A DNA stretch of 64,000 bases from Microbacterium sp. MAH-37 (GTDB lineage Bacteria; Actinomycetota; Actinomycetes; Actinomycetales; Microbacteriaceae), in NCBI RefSeq assembly GCF_009758255.1, contig NZ_WSEN01000003.1:1-64000 (forward strand), in the 5' to 3' direction. Position 1 is the first letter of the stretch. Each line of letters starts with the position of its first letter. The position numbers were made by a program, and so were the translations under genes. This document shows, piece by piece, positions 54,779 through 64,000 of this stretch. The notes under the pieces were generated by a model that searched no databases, was not told the origin of the DNA, and was given only the letters and a program-made list of their open reading frames with translations.

Positions 54779-57172
54779 ATGGCTTCGGGCGGGCAGGTCG
54801 TGCAGATCGACGGCCGCCGTCTGCGCATCACCAATCTCGACAAGGTCGTCTACCCGTCCACCGGCACGACCAAGGGCGAGATCATCGACTACGTCACCCG
54901 CGTCGCGCCGGTGATGCTGCCGCATCTGCGCGGACGACCCGTGACGCGCAAGCGCTGGGTCGAGGGCGTCGGAACGGCGGATGCCCCGGAGTCGTCCTTC
55001 TTCACCAAGCAGCTGGAACAGGGCGCCCCGGAGTGGATCCGGCGGATGCCGATCGAGCACTCCGAGGGCACCAAGGAGTATCCGCTCGCCGACGACGTGC
55101 CGACGCTGGTCTGGCTGGCGCAGGTCGCCGCCCTCGAGCTGCACGTGCCGCAGTGGCGGTTCACCTCCTCCGGCGGACGGGGCCGCCCGGACCGACTCGT
55201 CCTCGACCTCGATCCTGGGCCTGGCGCGGGGCTTGCCGAGTGCGCCGAGATCGCCCGCATCGCGCGCGTCATCCTCACCGGCATGGGTCTCGACCCGGTG
55301 CCGGTGACGAGCGGCAGCAAGGGAATCCACCTCTACGCCGCGCTGCCCGTCGAAGAGGACGGCACCGGCGCGCAGACCAGCGAGCAGACCTCCGCGGTCG
55401 CCAAGGAGCTCGCGCGGTCGATCGAGGCCGACCATCCCGACCTCGCCACCAGCGTGATGTCGAAGGCGCTCCGCCCCGGCAAGGTGTTCATCGACTGGAG
55501 CCAGAACAACGCGTCCAAGACGACGATCGCCCCGTACTCGCTGCGCGGCAGGGCACGCCCCTGGGTCGCGGCGCCGCGCACCTGGGAGGAACTCGACGAT
55601 CCGGACCTCGCCCAGCTCGAGTTCGACGAGGTGATCGCCCGGGTGGAGGCCGGCATCGACCCCTTCGCCGCTCTTGCCCCGGTCCCCGCCGCGCTGGCGC
55701 CGTACCTCGCCAAGCGCGATGCGTCGAAGACGCCGGAGCCGATGCCGTCCGCCGCGGCGGCCGGTGGGCACACCACACGGTTCGTGATCCAGGAGCATCA
55801 CGCCAGCAGCCTGCATCACGACCTGCGCATCGAGCGCGACGGCGTGCTGATCAGCTGGGCCGTGCCCAAGGGTGTGCCGGACTCCCCCGCCCGCAACCAT
55901 CTCGCGGTCATGACCGAGCCGCATCCGCTCGAGTACCTCGAGTTCGAGGGCACCATCCCGCACGGTGAGTACGGCGCCGGCGGGATGACGATCTGGGACA
56001 CGGGCACCGTCGACCTCGAGAAGTGGCGCGACGACGAGGTGATCGGCACATTCACCGGCCGCCCTGGCGGGCGGCTCGGCACGGCCCGCCTCGCGCTGAT
56101 CCGCACCTCCGGCAGCGGTGAGAAGTCGCAGTGGCTGCTGCATCGGATGAAGGAGGGCCGAGGCCACCGGCATCCGGTTTCCGCGCCCGTGCCTCCATCG
56201 AACGCGGATGCCGCGGCGGCCACCCCGCGGCCGATGCTCGCCGAGAACGGCACGGCCGGCCTCGCCCGCTCTCGCGGCTGGGCCGAGATCAAGTGGGATG
56301 GCATCCGCGCGCTGGGCACCTGGTCCGGAGGACGAATGCTGCTGCACGCGCGCAGCGGCACCGACGTCACCGCACGGTACCCCGAACTGACCGCCGACGG
56401 GGCGCCGCACCTGCCCGCAGACGACGCCGTGGTCGACGGCGAGATCGTGGCCTTCGACGGGGATGGCCGGCCGAGCTTCAGCCGCCTGCAGAACCGGATG
56501 CACCTCACGAAGGCGCGCGAGATCGAACGCGAGGTGGTGCGCACCCCCGTCGTCTACCTGCTGTTCGATCTGCTGCGGCTCAACGGTCACGATCTCACCG
56601 GAGCTCCGCTGCGCGAGCGGCGAGAGCTGCTGGAGCAGCTCGCCGAGGGACTCGACGCACCGGTGCAGGTCACGCCGGTGTTCGACGACGTCGACGCCGC
56701 CCTCGCTGCAAGCAGCGAGTTCGGTTTGGAGGGCGTGGTGGCCAAGGATCCGGATTCGTCCTACCGGCCTGGGACGCGCTCATCGGCGTGGCTGAAGCTC
56801 AAGCTCACCCGCACCCAGGAGGTCGCGATCATCGGCATCCGCCCCGGCAACGGCGACCGCGCAGGCACCTTCGGCTCGCTGCTGCTCGCGGTGCCCGACG
56901 AGCGCGGCGGTCTGCGTTATGCCGGCAGGGTGGGCACCGGGTTCACCGACCGGATGCTGCGCGACGTCCTCGCACGGCTGCAGCCGCTGCGTGTCGACGA
57001 GCCGCCGGTCGAAGTACCGCCTCTGGAGGCCTCCGACGCGCTCTGGGTGCAGCCCGAGCTGGTCGGAGAGGTGGAGTTCGCGAACTGGACGCCGGGCGGC
57101 ATCCTGCGCCACGCCCGCTGGCGCGGCCTGCGCCCGGACAAGTCCGTGCCCGAGATCCGTCTCGAGAGCTGA
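54779..57172 (+). CDS. ligD: Multifunctional NHEJ ligase LigD (polymerase - phosphoesterase - ligase)
   Basis: 797 residues in the mycobacterial domain order. The polymerase/primase domain (residues 1-290) has the metal Asp pair LDLDPGPG near residue 142. The phosphoesterase domain (about 320-460) has HHDLRIERDG near 345 and HGEYGAGGM. The ATP-dependent ligase domain (about 480-797) carries the adenylated Lys505 in EIKWDGIRA and later VVAKDPDSSYRPGTRS and WLKLKL. It fills, trims and seals ends held by Ku. ATG lies 6 nt after TAGCCT. TTGACA at 54739-54744 is too far for a normal -35. Confidence 0.97.
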   Translation: MASGGQVVQIDGRRLRITNLDKVVYPSTGTTKGEIIDYVTRVAPVMLPHLRGRPVTRKRWVEGVGTADAPESSFFTKQLEQGAPEWIRRMPIEHSEGTKEYPLADDVPTLVWLAQVAALELHVPQWRFTSSGGRGRPDRLVLDLDPGPGAGLAECAEIARIARVILTGMGLDPVPVTSGSKGIHLYAALPVEEDGTGAQTSEQTSAVAKELARSIEADHPDLATSVMSKALRPGKVFIDWSQNNASKTTIAPYSLRGRARPWVAAPRTWEELDDPDLAQLEFDEVIARVEAGIDPFAALAPVPAALAPYLAKRDASKTPEPMPSAAAAGGHTTRFVIQEHHASSLHHDLRIERDGVLISWAVPKGVPDSPARNHLAVMTEPHPLEYLEFEGTIPHGEYGAGGMTIWDTGTVDLEKWRDDEVIGTFTGRPGGRLGTARLALIRTSGSGEKSQWLLHRMKEGRGHRHPVSAPVPPSNADAAAATPRPMLAENGTAGLARSRGWAEIKWDGIRALGTWSGGRMLLHARSGTDVTARYPELTADGAPHLPADDAVVDGEIVAFDGDGRPSFSRLQNRMHLTKAREIEREVVRTPVVYLLFDLLRLNGHDLTGAPLRERRELLEQLAEGLDAPVQVTPVFDDVDAALAASSEFGLEGVVAKDPDSSYRPGTRSSAWLKLKLTRTQEVAIIGIRPGNGDRAGTFGSLLLAVPDERGGLRYAGRVGTGFTDRMLRDVLARLQPLRVDEPPVEVPPLEASDALWVQPELVGEVEFANWTPGGILRHARWRGLRPDKSVPEIRLES

Positions 57173-57250
57173 GTCGTCTGAGCGTCGTTCCGTCCAAGGA
57201 ATGGGCACATGGGGGCGAACGCCGACGCAGATGAGCCGGCACTCCCTTGA

Positions 57251-57673
57251 TCAGCGAGGCGACGCGAGCTGGTCGGCGAGGCCGGCAGCATCCTGCTGGA
57301 TCCAGTACTCCGCGATCATCCCGTCCTCGACGCGGTAGACCGCGCTTCCCACCGTCTCGAGCGGGCGTCCTGTCGGCGCGTGCCCATCGACCGCGCCGAG
57401 GTGACTGCCGTGCTGAGTCCATCGCACGTACGCCTTGTCACCGTCGACGAGCATCTCGTCCATCGTGAGGGAGAACGCCCCGAACGTCTCGATCATCTCT
57501 CGCACGTGCGCAGCGTAGTTGGCCGGTGAGCGGTCGATGACCTGCGTGGCACCGGCTCGGATCTGATGCGCGAGGACGACCGGAGCCATGAACTCCTCGG
57601 CACGTTCCGGGGAACGACCGCTGCGGACGTGCTGGAAGAAACCACGGACGGTCTCTGCTGTGCTTCTTGCCAC
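57251..57673 (-). CDS. SnoaL-like / ester-cyclase-type protein
   Basis: 140 residues of the NTF2-like fold. ETVRGFFQHVRSGRS at the N-terminus, AAHVREMIETFGAFSLTMDEML, GDKAYVRWTQHGSHLG and the closing IAEYWIQQDAAGLADQLA are typical of SnoaL-like polyketide cyclases. No catalytic assignment is possible. The GTG start lies 6 nt after TAGGTT, a leaderless arrangement. Neighbours give no pathway. Confidence 0.75.
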   Translation of the reverse strand: MARSTAETVRGFFQHVRSGRSPERAEEFMAPVVLAHQIRAGATQVIDRSPANYAAHVREMIETFGAFSLTMDEMLVDGDKAYVRWTQHGSHLGAVDGHAPTGRPLETVGSAVYRVEDGMIAEYWIQQDAAGLADQLASPR

Positions 57674-57726
57674 TTCCCAAACCTACCGTCGTCTCGATCC
57701 ACACCCCGCAGTGATCGCACGGAGAC

Positions 57727-58641
57727 CTAGTCGTGTGCGGCCTCGCACTCGGAGCGATCGGCCGGCTCGAGCTGGAAGGTGGAGTGCTCGACGTCGAAGT
57801 GATCGGACAGGCAGGTGTGGAATTCATCCAGCAGGGTCGCTGCCCGGCCGTTCGTGAGCACGACGGGGTCGACCTGCACGTGCGCGGTGAACACCGGTGC
57901 ACTGCGGGTGAGCTGCCAGACATGCACGTCGTGCACGTCGACGACGCCTTCGTAGCCGCGCAGGTGCTCACGGATCTCACTGACCTGGGTGCCTTTGGGC
58001 GCCGATTCGGCGAGCACCGAGAACACCTCGCGCAGCAGCGAGAGCGCGCGAGGCAGGATCATGACCGCGATCACAAGGGACGCGATCGCGTCCGCCGGCA
58101 TCCATCCGGTCGTCACGATGACGATCGCGGCGATGATCACCATCACCGATCCGATGAGATCGCCCATCACCTCGAGGTAGGCGCCGCGCACGTTGATGCT
58201 GTGCTTCTGCGCGGAGCTGAGCAACCACATCGAGATGCCGTTGGCGACCATGCCGATCACGGCGACCGTCAGCATCAGAGGACCCGCGACCTCGACCTCT
58301 CCCGGCTCGATCAGCCGAGAGATGCCCTGCACCGCCACGACGACCATCAGCACGATGAGGATGATGGCGTTGATCAGCGCGCCGAACACCTCGGCGCGCT
58401 GATAACCGAAGGTGCGCCGGTCGTCGGCAGGTCGCATGGCCACGGCGCTCGCGATCAGCGCGATCACCAGCGCCGATGAATCGGTGAACATGTGCGCCGC
58501 GTCGGCGAGCAGCGCGAGCGAGCCGCTGAGGATCGCTCCGACGATCTGCACGACCATCACCGTCGCCGTCAGGCACAGCGAGATCGTCAGCAGTCGGCGA
58601 TTGCTCGACGACCGGAGGTCGGTGGGCGCGTGATCGTGCAT
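57727..58641 (-). CDS. Cation diffusion facilitator family metal exporter
   Basis: 304 residues with six membrane segments. Metal-site pairs are in LADAAHMFTDSSALV (segment 2, HxxxD) and YLEVMGDLIGSV (segment 5), the zinc/cadmium CzcD-type pattern. The cytosolic C-terminus (YEGVVDVHDVHVWQL, then ending EAAHD) holds metal-binding histidines. It exports Zn2+, Co2+ or Cd2+ in exchange for protons. TACTCT lies 6 nt before the ATG, with GGAGG in between. A GGGAAT/ATTCCC palindrome upstream may be an operator. Confidence 0.92.
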   Translation of the reverse strand: MHDHAPTDLRSSSNRRLLTISLCLTATVMVVQIVGAILSGSLALLADAAHMFTDSSALVIALIASAVAMRPADDRRTFGYQRAEVFGALINAIILIVLMVVVAVQGISRLIEPGEVEVAGPLMLTVAVIGMVANGISMWLLSSAQKHSINVRGAYLEVMGDLIGSVMVIIAAIVIVTTGWMPADAIASLVIAVMILPRALSLLREVFSVLAESAPKGTQVSEIREHLRGYEGVVDVHDVHVWQLTRSAPVFTAHVQVDPVVLTNGRAATLLDEFHTCLSDHFDVEHSTFQLEPADRSECEAAHD

Positions 58642-58692
58642 GCCTCCAGAGTAGGCCGGGAACTCCCTGGTGAAGCGCCTTTTCGCCTAGTC

Positions 58693-58711
58693 GGGAATGA
58701 GGATGATTCCC
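58693..58711. promoter_or_regulatory. Palindrome upstream of the CDF exporter gene
   Basis: GGGAAT (58693-58698), GAGGATG, ATTCCC (58706-58711). It is just upstream of the exporter gene and 9 bp from the rdgB stop. It could be bound by a metal-responsive repressor, but no such regulator is in the window. Confidence 0.4.
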
Positions 58712-58719
58712 AGTAGCCT

Positions 58720-59313
58720 CTAGAGCTTCTCGAGCACCGGCAGGATCGCGGCGAACGCCCGCGCGCGATGCGAATCGGCCTGCTTCTCCGCGTCGGTGTA
58801 CTCGCCCACGGTGCGCTCGGCGCCGGCGTCCTGTCCGTCCGGGATGAAGATCGGGTCGTAGCCGAAGCCGCCGGGTCCGGCTGCCGCGTGCGCGAGGCGT
58901 CCGGGCCACACACCCTCGACGGTCTGCTCCGCGCCGCCCGGGACGACCAGCGCGATCGTCGCATGGAACTGCGCCGCACGGTGCGGGTCGGCGATGTCGC
59001 GCAGCTGGTCCAGCAGCAGCTCGAGGTTGGCGGCCGCGTCCTTCTTCTGCCCGGCCCAGTATGCCGAGAACACGCCGGGCGAACCGCCCAGCACGTCGAC
59101 GCAGATGCCGGAGTCGTCTGCGACGGTGGGAAGGCCGGTGTGCGCCGCCGCGGCGCGGGCCTTGATCAGCGCGTTCTCGGCGAACGTGACGCCGTCCTCG
59201 ACCGGCTCGGGGCCGTCGTAGCCGACGATCTCGATGTCGGGCCGCACGCTGCTGACCAGCGCACGGAACTCCTCGATCTTGTGCGGGTTGTGCGTGGCGA
59301 GGACGACCTTCAC
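58720..59313 (-). CDS. rdgB: Non-canonical purine NTP pyrophosphatase (RdgB/HAM1)
   Basis: 197 residues. It removes dITP and XTP from the nucleotide pool. Motifs are [12 protein letters not shown] (N-terminus), [34 protein letters not shown] and [13 protein letters not shown], ending DSHRARAFA. It overlaps the rph stop by 4 bp (ATGA), forming murI-rph-rdgB. Confidence 0.96.
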   Translation of the reverse strand: MKVVLATHNPHKIEEFRALVSSVRPDIEIVGYDGPEPVEDGVTFAENALIKARAAAAHTGLPTVADDSGICVDVLGGSPGVFSAYWAGQKKDAAANLELLLDQLRDIADPHRAAQFHATIALVVPGGAEQTVEGVWPGRLAHAAAGPGGFGYDPIFIPDGQDAGAERTVGEYTDAEKQADSHRARAFAAILPVLEKL

Positions 59314-60041
59314 GCGAGCGCCTTCAGCTGCAGGTCCTTCAGCTCGGCGCAGCCGGCTACACCCAGGTCGAGCAGCGCGTCGAGTTCGCGCTTGTCGAAC
59401 GGCGCGCCCTCAGCCGTGCCCTGCACCTCGACGAACAGGCCGCGGCCGGTGACGACGATGTTCATGTCGGTCTCGGCGCGCACGTCCTCGACGTATGCCA
59501 GATCCAGCATGGGCTCGCCGTCGATGATGCCGACCGACACCGCGGCGACCGAGTCGAGCAGCGGCGTGGAGTTCTTGCCGATGAACTTCTTCTCGCGGCC
59601 CCACTCGATCGCGTCGGCCAGCGCGACGTAGGCGCCGGTGATCGCCGCGGTGCGCGTGCCGCCATCGGCCTGCAGCACGTCGCAGTCGATGACGATGGTG
59701 TTCTCGCCCAGAGCCTTGGTGTCGACCACGGCACGCAGCGCACGGCCGATCAGACGGGAGATCTCGTGCGTGCGTCCGCCGATGCGGCCCTTCACGCTCT
59801 CACGGTCGTTGCGCGAGTTGGTCGCGCGGGGCAGCATCGCGTACTCGGCGGTGACCCACCCCTTGCCCTTGCCGGTGAGCCAACGCGGCACGCCGTTGGT
59901 GAAGGATGCCGTGCACAGCACCTTCGTGCCGCCGAAGCTGATCAGCGCCGACCCCTCGGCCTGTGCGCTCCAGCCGCGCTCGATGGTGATCTCGCGGAGC
60001 TGATCGGCGGTGCGGCCGTCGGCGCGGGTGATGTCAGACAT
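59310..60041 (-). CDS. rph: Ribonuclease PH
   Basis: 243 residues, phosphorolytic 3'-exonuclease trimming tRNA precursors. [59 protein letters not shown] and the catalytic [22 protein letters not shown] are clear. Its ATG lies inside the end of murI (8-bp overlap). Confidence 0.97.
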   Translation of the reverse strand: MSDITRADGRTADQLREITIERGWSAQAEGSALISFGGTKVLCTASFTNGVPRWLTGKGKGWVTAEYAMLPRATNSRNDRESVKGRIGGRTHEISRLIGRALRAVVDTKALGENTIVIDCDVLQADGGTRTAAITGAYVALADAIEWGREKKFIGKNSTPLLDSVAAVSVGIIDGEPMLDLAYVEDVRAETDMNIVVTGRGLFVEVQGTAEGAPFDKRELDALLDLGVAGCAELKDLQLKALA

Positions 60042-60876
60042 TGTTTCCTTCCAGGGACAGATGCGGGAGCGTGATCACGCCGGTCTGAACGAGCTGCACG
60101 TCGCGGACCTCGCGACCCATCAGCCGGTTCGCCAGCGCGGTGAAGTCGTCGGCGGAATCGCCGGTGGCCTCGTAGACGTGCGTCGGCTGGGCGTCGGGAG
60201 AGGCCAGCAGGTCGCCGGCGACGAGCTGCCGGTAGACGTCGGCCGCGGTCTCGTCGTCGCTGGAGACCAGGCTCACGCCGTCACCCATGACGTAGCTGAT
60301 GGCGCCGCGCAGGAAGGGGTAGTGGGTGCATCCCAGCACCAGGGTGTCGACGCCGGCCTCGCGCAGCGGCGCCAGGTACTCCTCAGCGGTGGCGAGCACT
60401 TCCGGTGTGCCGGTGATGCCTGCCTCGACGAACTCGACGAAACGCGGGCAGGCCGCGGCGAACACTTCAAGACGCTCGTTGACCTCGAGCATGTCCTGGT
60501 AGGCGCGCGACCCGATCGTGCCGACCGTGCCGATCACGCCGATCCGGCCGTTGCGCGTCGTCGAGACGGCACGGCGCACGGCGGGGCCGATCACCTCGAC
60601 GACGGGCACGTCGTACCGCTCCCTGGCGTCGCGCAGCATGGCGGACGATGCCGTGTTGCAGGCGATCACGAGCATCTTGACACCCTGCTCGACGAGAGTG
60701 TCGAGCACCTCGAGGCCATAGCGACGGACGTCGGCGATCGGCTTGGGACCGTACGGCGAATGCGCGGTGTCGCCGATGTAGACCATCGACTCCTGCGGCA
60801 GCTGGGCCCGGATGGCCCTCGCGACGGTGAGTCCGCCGACCCCGGAATCGAAGATGCCGATCGGAGCGTCGTTCAT
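60034..60876 (-). CDS. murI: Glutamate racemase
   Basis: 280 residues. It makes D-glutamate for peptidoglycan. The two catalytic cysteines are in VIACNTASS and VLGCTHYPF, with [13 protein letters not shown] at the N-terminus and [16 protein letters not shown] sequence ([12 protein letters not shown]) after it. I chose ATG at 60876 (MNDAPIGIF); TAGGCT is 8 nt upstream. It begins the murI-rph-rdgB unit. Confidence 0.96.
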   Translation of the reverse strand: MNDAPIGIFDSGVGGLTVARAIRAQLPQESMVYIGDTAHSPYGPKPIADVRRYGLEVLDTLVEQGVKMLVIACNTASSAMLRDARERYDVPVVEVIGPAVRRAVSTTRNGRIGVIGTVGTIGSRAYQDMLEVNERLEVFAAACPRFVEFVEAGITGTPEVLATAEEYLAPLREAGVDTLVLGCTHYPFLRGAISYVMGDGVSLVSSDDETAADVYRQLVAGDLLASPDAQPTHVYEATGDSADDFTALANRLMGREVRDVQLVQTGVITLPHLSLEGNNV

Positions 60877-60896
60877 GATGATCCAGCCTACCGCGA

Positions 60897-60926
60897 TTGC
60901 TGTGCCGGGCCCGTTGGCCGTAGTGT
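60897..60926 (+). promoter_or_regulatory. Promoter of the PfkB kinase gene
   Basis: TTGCTG (60897-60902) and TAGTGT (60921-60926) are 18 bp apart. The -10 is 7 nt before the GTG start, so the transcript would begin at the start codon. Confidence 0.6.
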
Positions 60927-60933
60927 CTGAGAC

Positions 60934-61854
60934 GTGCCCGAAGCATCCGACGTCATCGTCGTCAGCGTGGGCGAGGGCCTGGTGGTGTTCACACCCGAAC
61001 CGCCGCGTCCGCTCGCCGAAGCCCAGACGTTCGCGCGCTCCCTCGGCGGAGCCGAACTGAACGTCGCTATCGCCCTGCAGACCGCCGGGGTGCGCTCGGC
61101 AGTGATCGGCCGCGTCGGCGACGACGGCTTCGGCGACTTCCTGCTCACAGAGCTCGGCCGCTACGGAGTGGACTCGTCCGCGATCGAGCGCGATCCGCAC
61201 GCACCCACCGGCCTGTACGTGAAGGAGATCTCACCGGAGGCCTCCGGCATCGCCGATCGGATGCACTACTACCGCAGCTCGTCCGCCGGAAGCCTGCTCT
61301 CCCCCGACACGCTCGCGACCCCCGCAGCGCTCGCCCTCATCGAACAGGCCCGGGTCGTGCACACCACCGGTGTCACGTCCGCGCTGTCCGCTTCCGCGCT
61401 GCGCGCGCAGGAGGAGCTGTTCCTGACGCGCGGCGGGTCCGGCATCCGGTCCTTCAGCGTCCACTGGCGGCCACCGCTCTGGCTCGGCAGGGAGGACGTC
61501 GGGCGCGCAGCGCTGACCGGCCTCGCCCGCGGCGCCGACGTCGTCTTCGTGTCGGAGGCCGACGCCCTCAGCGTGTTCGGCGCGACGGATGCCGGCGCGC
61601 TGCGCGCGCTGCTGCCTGAGCCGCGCCATCTCGTGGTCATCCACCCCACAGGCGCGACGGCCTTCGACGGGAACACCCGCGCGGAGGCGCCCCCGATCGG
61701 CTTCCGCATGATCGAGCCGATCGGCGCGGAGGACGCCATCGCCGCCGGCTTCCTCGCGGGATTGGTGAGCGGGCTGTCGCTGGAGGGATCGCTGGCGCGC
61801 GCCAACCGGCTCGCCACCCGCGTGATGTCCAGCACCAGGGATCACCTGGGCTGA
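60934..61854 (+). CDS. PfkB family carbohydrate kinase (KdgK-like)
   Basis: 306 residues of the ribokinase fold: [31 protein letters not shown] at the N-terminal substrate site, then PTGLYVKE. The C-terminal catalytic motif should be GAGD; here it reads [15 protein letters not shown]. The catalytic Asp remains but the second Gly of the anion hole is Glu, which may alter activity. Similarity to 2-keto-3-deoxygluconate kinase is from N-terminal motifs only. Convergent with rpiR, 9 bp apart, so it may phosphorylate an amino sugar in that pathway. Confidence 0.82.
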   Translation: MPEASDVIVVSVGEGLVVFTPEPPRPLAEAQTFARSLGGAELNVAIALQTAGVRSAVIGRVGDDGFGDFLLTELGRYGVDSSAIERDPHAPTGLYVKEISPEASGIADRMHYYRSSSAGSLLSPDTLATPAALALIEQARVVHTTGVTSALSASALRAQEELFLTRGGSGIRSFSVHWRPPLWLGREDVGRAALTGLARGADVVFVSEADALSVFGATDAGALRALLPEPRHLVVIHPTGATAFDGNTRAEAPPIGFRMIEPIGAEDAIAAGFLAGLVSGLSLEGSLARANRLATRVMSSTRDHLG

Positions 61855-61863
61855 GGGCTCCGG

Positions 61864-62733
61864 TCAGTCCGCTGACGCGTTGTGCGTCTCGATGACCTCG
61901 CGAGTGCGCTGCAGCGCGTTACGCACCGAATCTCCACGCGCCTGCACGACGCGGGTGAACAGGATGTCGATGACGGCCAGCTGGGCGATGCGGCTCGCCA
62001 TCGCGCCGATCCGGAACGGCGACTCCCTCGCCTTCGTCAGCAGCACATGGTCCGCGTGCTGGGTGATCGGCGAGTCCGCCGCGTTGGTGATCGCGACGGT
62101 GGTCGCCCCTCCCGCCCGTGCGATGGCGAGCGGCTCGATCGCCTCGCGCGTGCTGCCGCTGTGCGAGATCCCGACCGCGACGTCACCGGGGCCGCGCTGC
62201 GCTGCCTGCACGAGGGCGAGGTGCACATCGGAACCGTGCCAGGCGGTGTGGCCGATGCGCACCAGCTTGAGGTGCAGATCGACGGCGGCGAGCGCGGACG
62301 CCCCCATGGCGAAGATGTCGGTCCGGCCGGCCGAGCCGATCAGCGCCGCCACGGCGTCGATCTCCAGCGGATCGAGTCCGTGCGCGGTCTGCTCGATCGC
62401 CCGCATCTCCTGGTACGCGATCTTCGACGCGACGCTGCCGGCGTCGTCATCGGCGAGGATGTCCTCGTCGTCGATGCCGAACCTCTCCCGTTCGGCCTGT
62501 TCCCGGCTGAGTGCCTGGGCCAGCTCCATGCGGAACTGCCGGTAGCCGGTGAACCCCAGGGTCTGCGCGAAGCGCGCCACCGTCGCCGGTGAGGTCTCGC
62601 AGAGCACGGCGAGGTCGGTGATGGCCAGGTCGACGACGATCGTCGGATCCGCGGAGATGCGCCGCACCAGCCGCACTTCTGCCGCGCTCAGACCCGACGG
62701 GTCGACGCGCAGTGCGGCAAGCGGGTCCGTCAC
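61864..62733 (-). CDS. RpiR/MurR family transcriptional regulator
   Basis: 289 residues. An N-terminal RpiR helix-turn-helix (LAVLCETSPATVARFAQTLGFTGYRQFRMEL) is fused to a C-terminal SIS sugar-phosphate domain (DIFAMGASALAAVDLHLKLVRIGH, GISHSGSTREAIEPLAIA). It overlaps murQ as GTGA, so the ligand is probably N-acetylmuramate-6-phosphate. Start GTG at 62733 gives MTDPLAALRVD. Confidence 0.92.
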   Translation of the reverse strand: MTDPLAALRVDPSGLSAAEVRLVRRISADPTIVVDLAITDLAVLCETSPATVARFAQTLGFTGYRQFRMELAQALSREQAERERFGIDDEDILADDDAGSVASKIAYQEMRAIEQTAHGLDPLEIDAVAALIGSAGRTDIFAMGASALAAVDLHLKLVRIGHTAWHGSDVHLALVQAAQRGPGDVAVGISHSGSTREAIEPLAIARAGGATTVAITNAADSPITQHADHVLLTKARESPFRIGAMASRIAQLAVIDILFTRVVQARGDSVRNALQRTREVIETHNASAD

Positions 62734-63677
62734 GCGGGTTCGATCCCTCCAGAGCGCGCGTCCAGGGCGGCGAGCGCGGGGCGCAGGCGCCCGCGGGACT
62801 CGGCGAGAAGTTCGGCCGCGGCATCCGCATCCGCTCCGGAGGCGATGAGGATCGCGACCTTCGCGGAACCGTCGGCCTGGCGGAGCGCATCCGCCGCCGT
62901 GGCCTGATCGCATCCGGTGGCCTGCATGACGATGCGCTCGGCGCGCACCCGCAGCTTCTCGTTGGTCGCCTGGACGTCGACCATGAGGTTGCCGAGGACC
63001 TTGCCCTCCTGCACCATCGCGAGAGTCGAGAGCGTGTTGAGGACGAGCTTCTGAACGGTTCCGGCCTTCAGCCGCGTGGACCCGGCCACCGCCTCGGGGC
63101 CGGCGTCGATCTCGATCGCCACGTCCACACCGCGCGAGATCGCGGCATCCGTGTTGCCGGCGAGGCTGATCGTGAACGCGCCGATCCGCTGCGCGCGCTC
63201 CAGTGCACCCGACACGTACGGGGTGCGGCCGGATGCCGAGATGCCGACGATCGCGTCGTCGGCGGTGAGTCCGATGCGCTCGACGGCCTCGGCTCCAGCG
63301 ACGTCGTCGTCCTCGGCGTTCTCCACGGCTCCGCGGACGGCGACCTCTCCCCCGGCGATCAGGCCGACCACCTCTTCAGGAGCGGTGCCGTACGTGGGCG
63401 GGATCTCGCTTGCGTCGAGCACGCCCATCCGGCCCGCTGTGCCGGCGCCGATGTAGATCAGGCGGCCACCTCTGGCGCGCCGCGCGACGATGCCGTCCAC
63501 CGCTGCGGCGATCTCGTCCGCGCTGCCTGCGACCGCCGCTGCGGCCTGCGCGGCCTGCGTGAGCATGACCTCCACCTGCTCACCCGTGCTGCGCACGTCG
63601 AGGTCGGCGTAGGCCGGATCCGCGCTCTCGGTCGAGAGCGTCCGCAGCGATGCTCGCAGGTCGTCGTCATGGGTCAT
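62730..63677 (-). CDS. murQ: N-acetylmuramic acid 6-phosphate etherase
   Basis: 315 residues. It cleaves the lactyl ether of MurNAc-6P to give GlcNAc-6P. The SIS-type motifs are IYIGAGTAGRMGVLDASEIPPTYG, GISASGRTPYV, TRLKAGTVQKLVLNTLST and VLGNLMVDVQATNEKL. GGAGGTACGAAG precedes the ATG at 63677. It overlaps anmK by 4 bp. Confidence 0.97.
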   Translation of the reverse strand: MTHDDDLRASLRTLSTESADPAYADLDVRSTGEQVEVMLTQAAQAAAAVAGSADEIAAAVDGIVARRARGGRLIYIGAGTAGRMGVLDASEIPPTYGTAPEEVVGLIAGGEVAVRGAVENAEDDDVAGAEAVERIGLTADDAIVGISASGRTPYVSGALERAQRIGAFTISLAGNTDAAISRGVDVAIEIDAGPEAVAGSTRLKAGTVQKLVLNTLSTLAMVQEGKVLGNLMVDVQATNEKLRVRAERIVMQATGCDQATAADALRQADGSAKVAILIASGADADAAAELLAESRGRLRPALAALDARSGGIEPA

Positions 63678-64000
63678 CTTCGTACCTCCAGCCGGGCGAA
63701 CGCCTGCCGCGGCCGCGGCGGCGCGAGCGGCGCAGCGGCCGCAGTGAATCGGCCGGCGATCCGCGATCGCGCGGTCGTGAGCGAGACCGGGATGCCGTGC
63801 CACGACAGTACTCCGAGCACGGCGAACATCAGGTTCTCCCTGCTGTCCGGATCCACGCCGTGCGCTGCGCTCGAGGTGATCCGGACCGGCCTCGCGAGCT
63901 CCGCGACGCGGCTCATCAGCACGGGATTGCGCACGCCACCGCCCGAGACGATCGCCCTCGTCGCGCCGGAGCCCCGCAGCGACTCTGCGATGCTCCAGGC
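63674..64000 (-). CDS. anmK: Anhydro-N-acetylmuramic acid kinase, C-terminal part (cut by window end)
   Basis: The last 108 residues of an AnmK-type kinase; its N-terminal part lies beyond 64000. IVSGGGVRNPVLMSRVAELA and HGVDPDSRENLMFAVLGVL match the family's C-terminal lobe. It would convert recycled 1,6-anhydroMurNAc to MurNAc-6P, the substrate of the adjacent MurQ. The C-terminal tail (PPRPRQAFARLEVRR) is unusual, rich in Arg and Pro. Confidence 0.88.
   Translation of the reverse strand, partial: AWSIAESLRGSGATRAIVSGGGVRNPVLMSRVAELARPVRITSSAAHGVDPDSRENLMFAVLGVLSWHGIPVSLTTARSRIAGRFTAAAAPLAPPRPRQAFARLEVRR

Overview
This window is a gene-dense, high-GC chromosome segment of an actinobacterium, most likely Microbacteriaceae and probably Microbacterium or a close relative (inference from gene order, codon bias and family signatures; no database was searched). 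I read 66 protein genes, two of them cut by the window ends (the left one doubtful), one tRNA-Leu, one TPP riboswitch, several terminators and some regulatory sites. There is no rRNA, no CRISPR array and no complete insertion sequence.

Layout. 1-311: a lower-GC edge with nested stem-loops, perhaps the tail of a mobile-element gene. 312-2.4 kb: a CoA-transferase family III protein and a DUF4184 membrane protein. 2.4-12 kb, minus strand: the overlapping arginine cluster argC-J-B-D-F-H, then a SatD/membrane-protein pair and tyrS. 12-15.2 kb: a riboswitch-controlled thiamine operon, thiM plus a ThiE-ThiD-TenA fusion. 15.3-18.6 kb, plus strand: TetR, an MFS transporter and an M20 amidohydrolase. 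18.7-22.3 kb: pheS-pheT. 22.3-25.3 kb: a divergent GntP permease and FGGY kinase. 25.3-28.7 kb: a gluABCD-type amino-acid ABC transporter. 28.8-31 kb: infC-rpmI-rplT and an rRNA methyltransferase. 31.2-36.4 kb: DUF1844, DUF3626, SseB and hisC-B-H-A. 36.4-37.7 kb: a LysM membrane protein divergent from lexA.

37.8-41.2 kb: an S9 peptidase and an AMP-forming acyl-CoA synthetase. 41.2-46.9 kb: smpB-ftsX-ftsE and prfB, separated by two DUF2510 paralogues on the other strand. 47-48.2 kb: MFS transporter. 48.2-52.7 kb: a seven-gene Tad secretion/pilus cluster. 52.7-53 kb: tRNA-Leu and a copy of its 3' end. 53.1-57.2 kb: DedA, then the divergent NHEJ pair ku and ligD. 57.2-60.9 kb: a SnoaL-like protein, a CDF metal exporter, rdgB, rph and murI. 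60.9-64 kb: a PfkB kinase convergent with rpiR-murQ-anmK (cell-wall sugar recycling).

The minus strand preserves an ancestral order (lexA/LysM, his, sseB, infC-rpmI-rplT, trmH-like, pheST, argCJBDFH, tyrS) into which accessory blocks have been placed. The most notable observations are: an infC that can only begin full-length at an AUC codon; a recurrent -10 hexamer lying 6-7 nt before 16 start codons, which suggests widespread leaderless transcription; a 26-bp repeat that supplies stop and start codons at gene junctions around the arginine cluster; an inverted repeat placed over the predicted leaderless promoter of the SatD gene; and a LexA-type operator layout in front of a YneA-like LysM gene.
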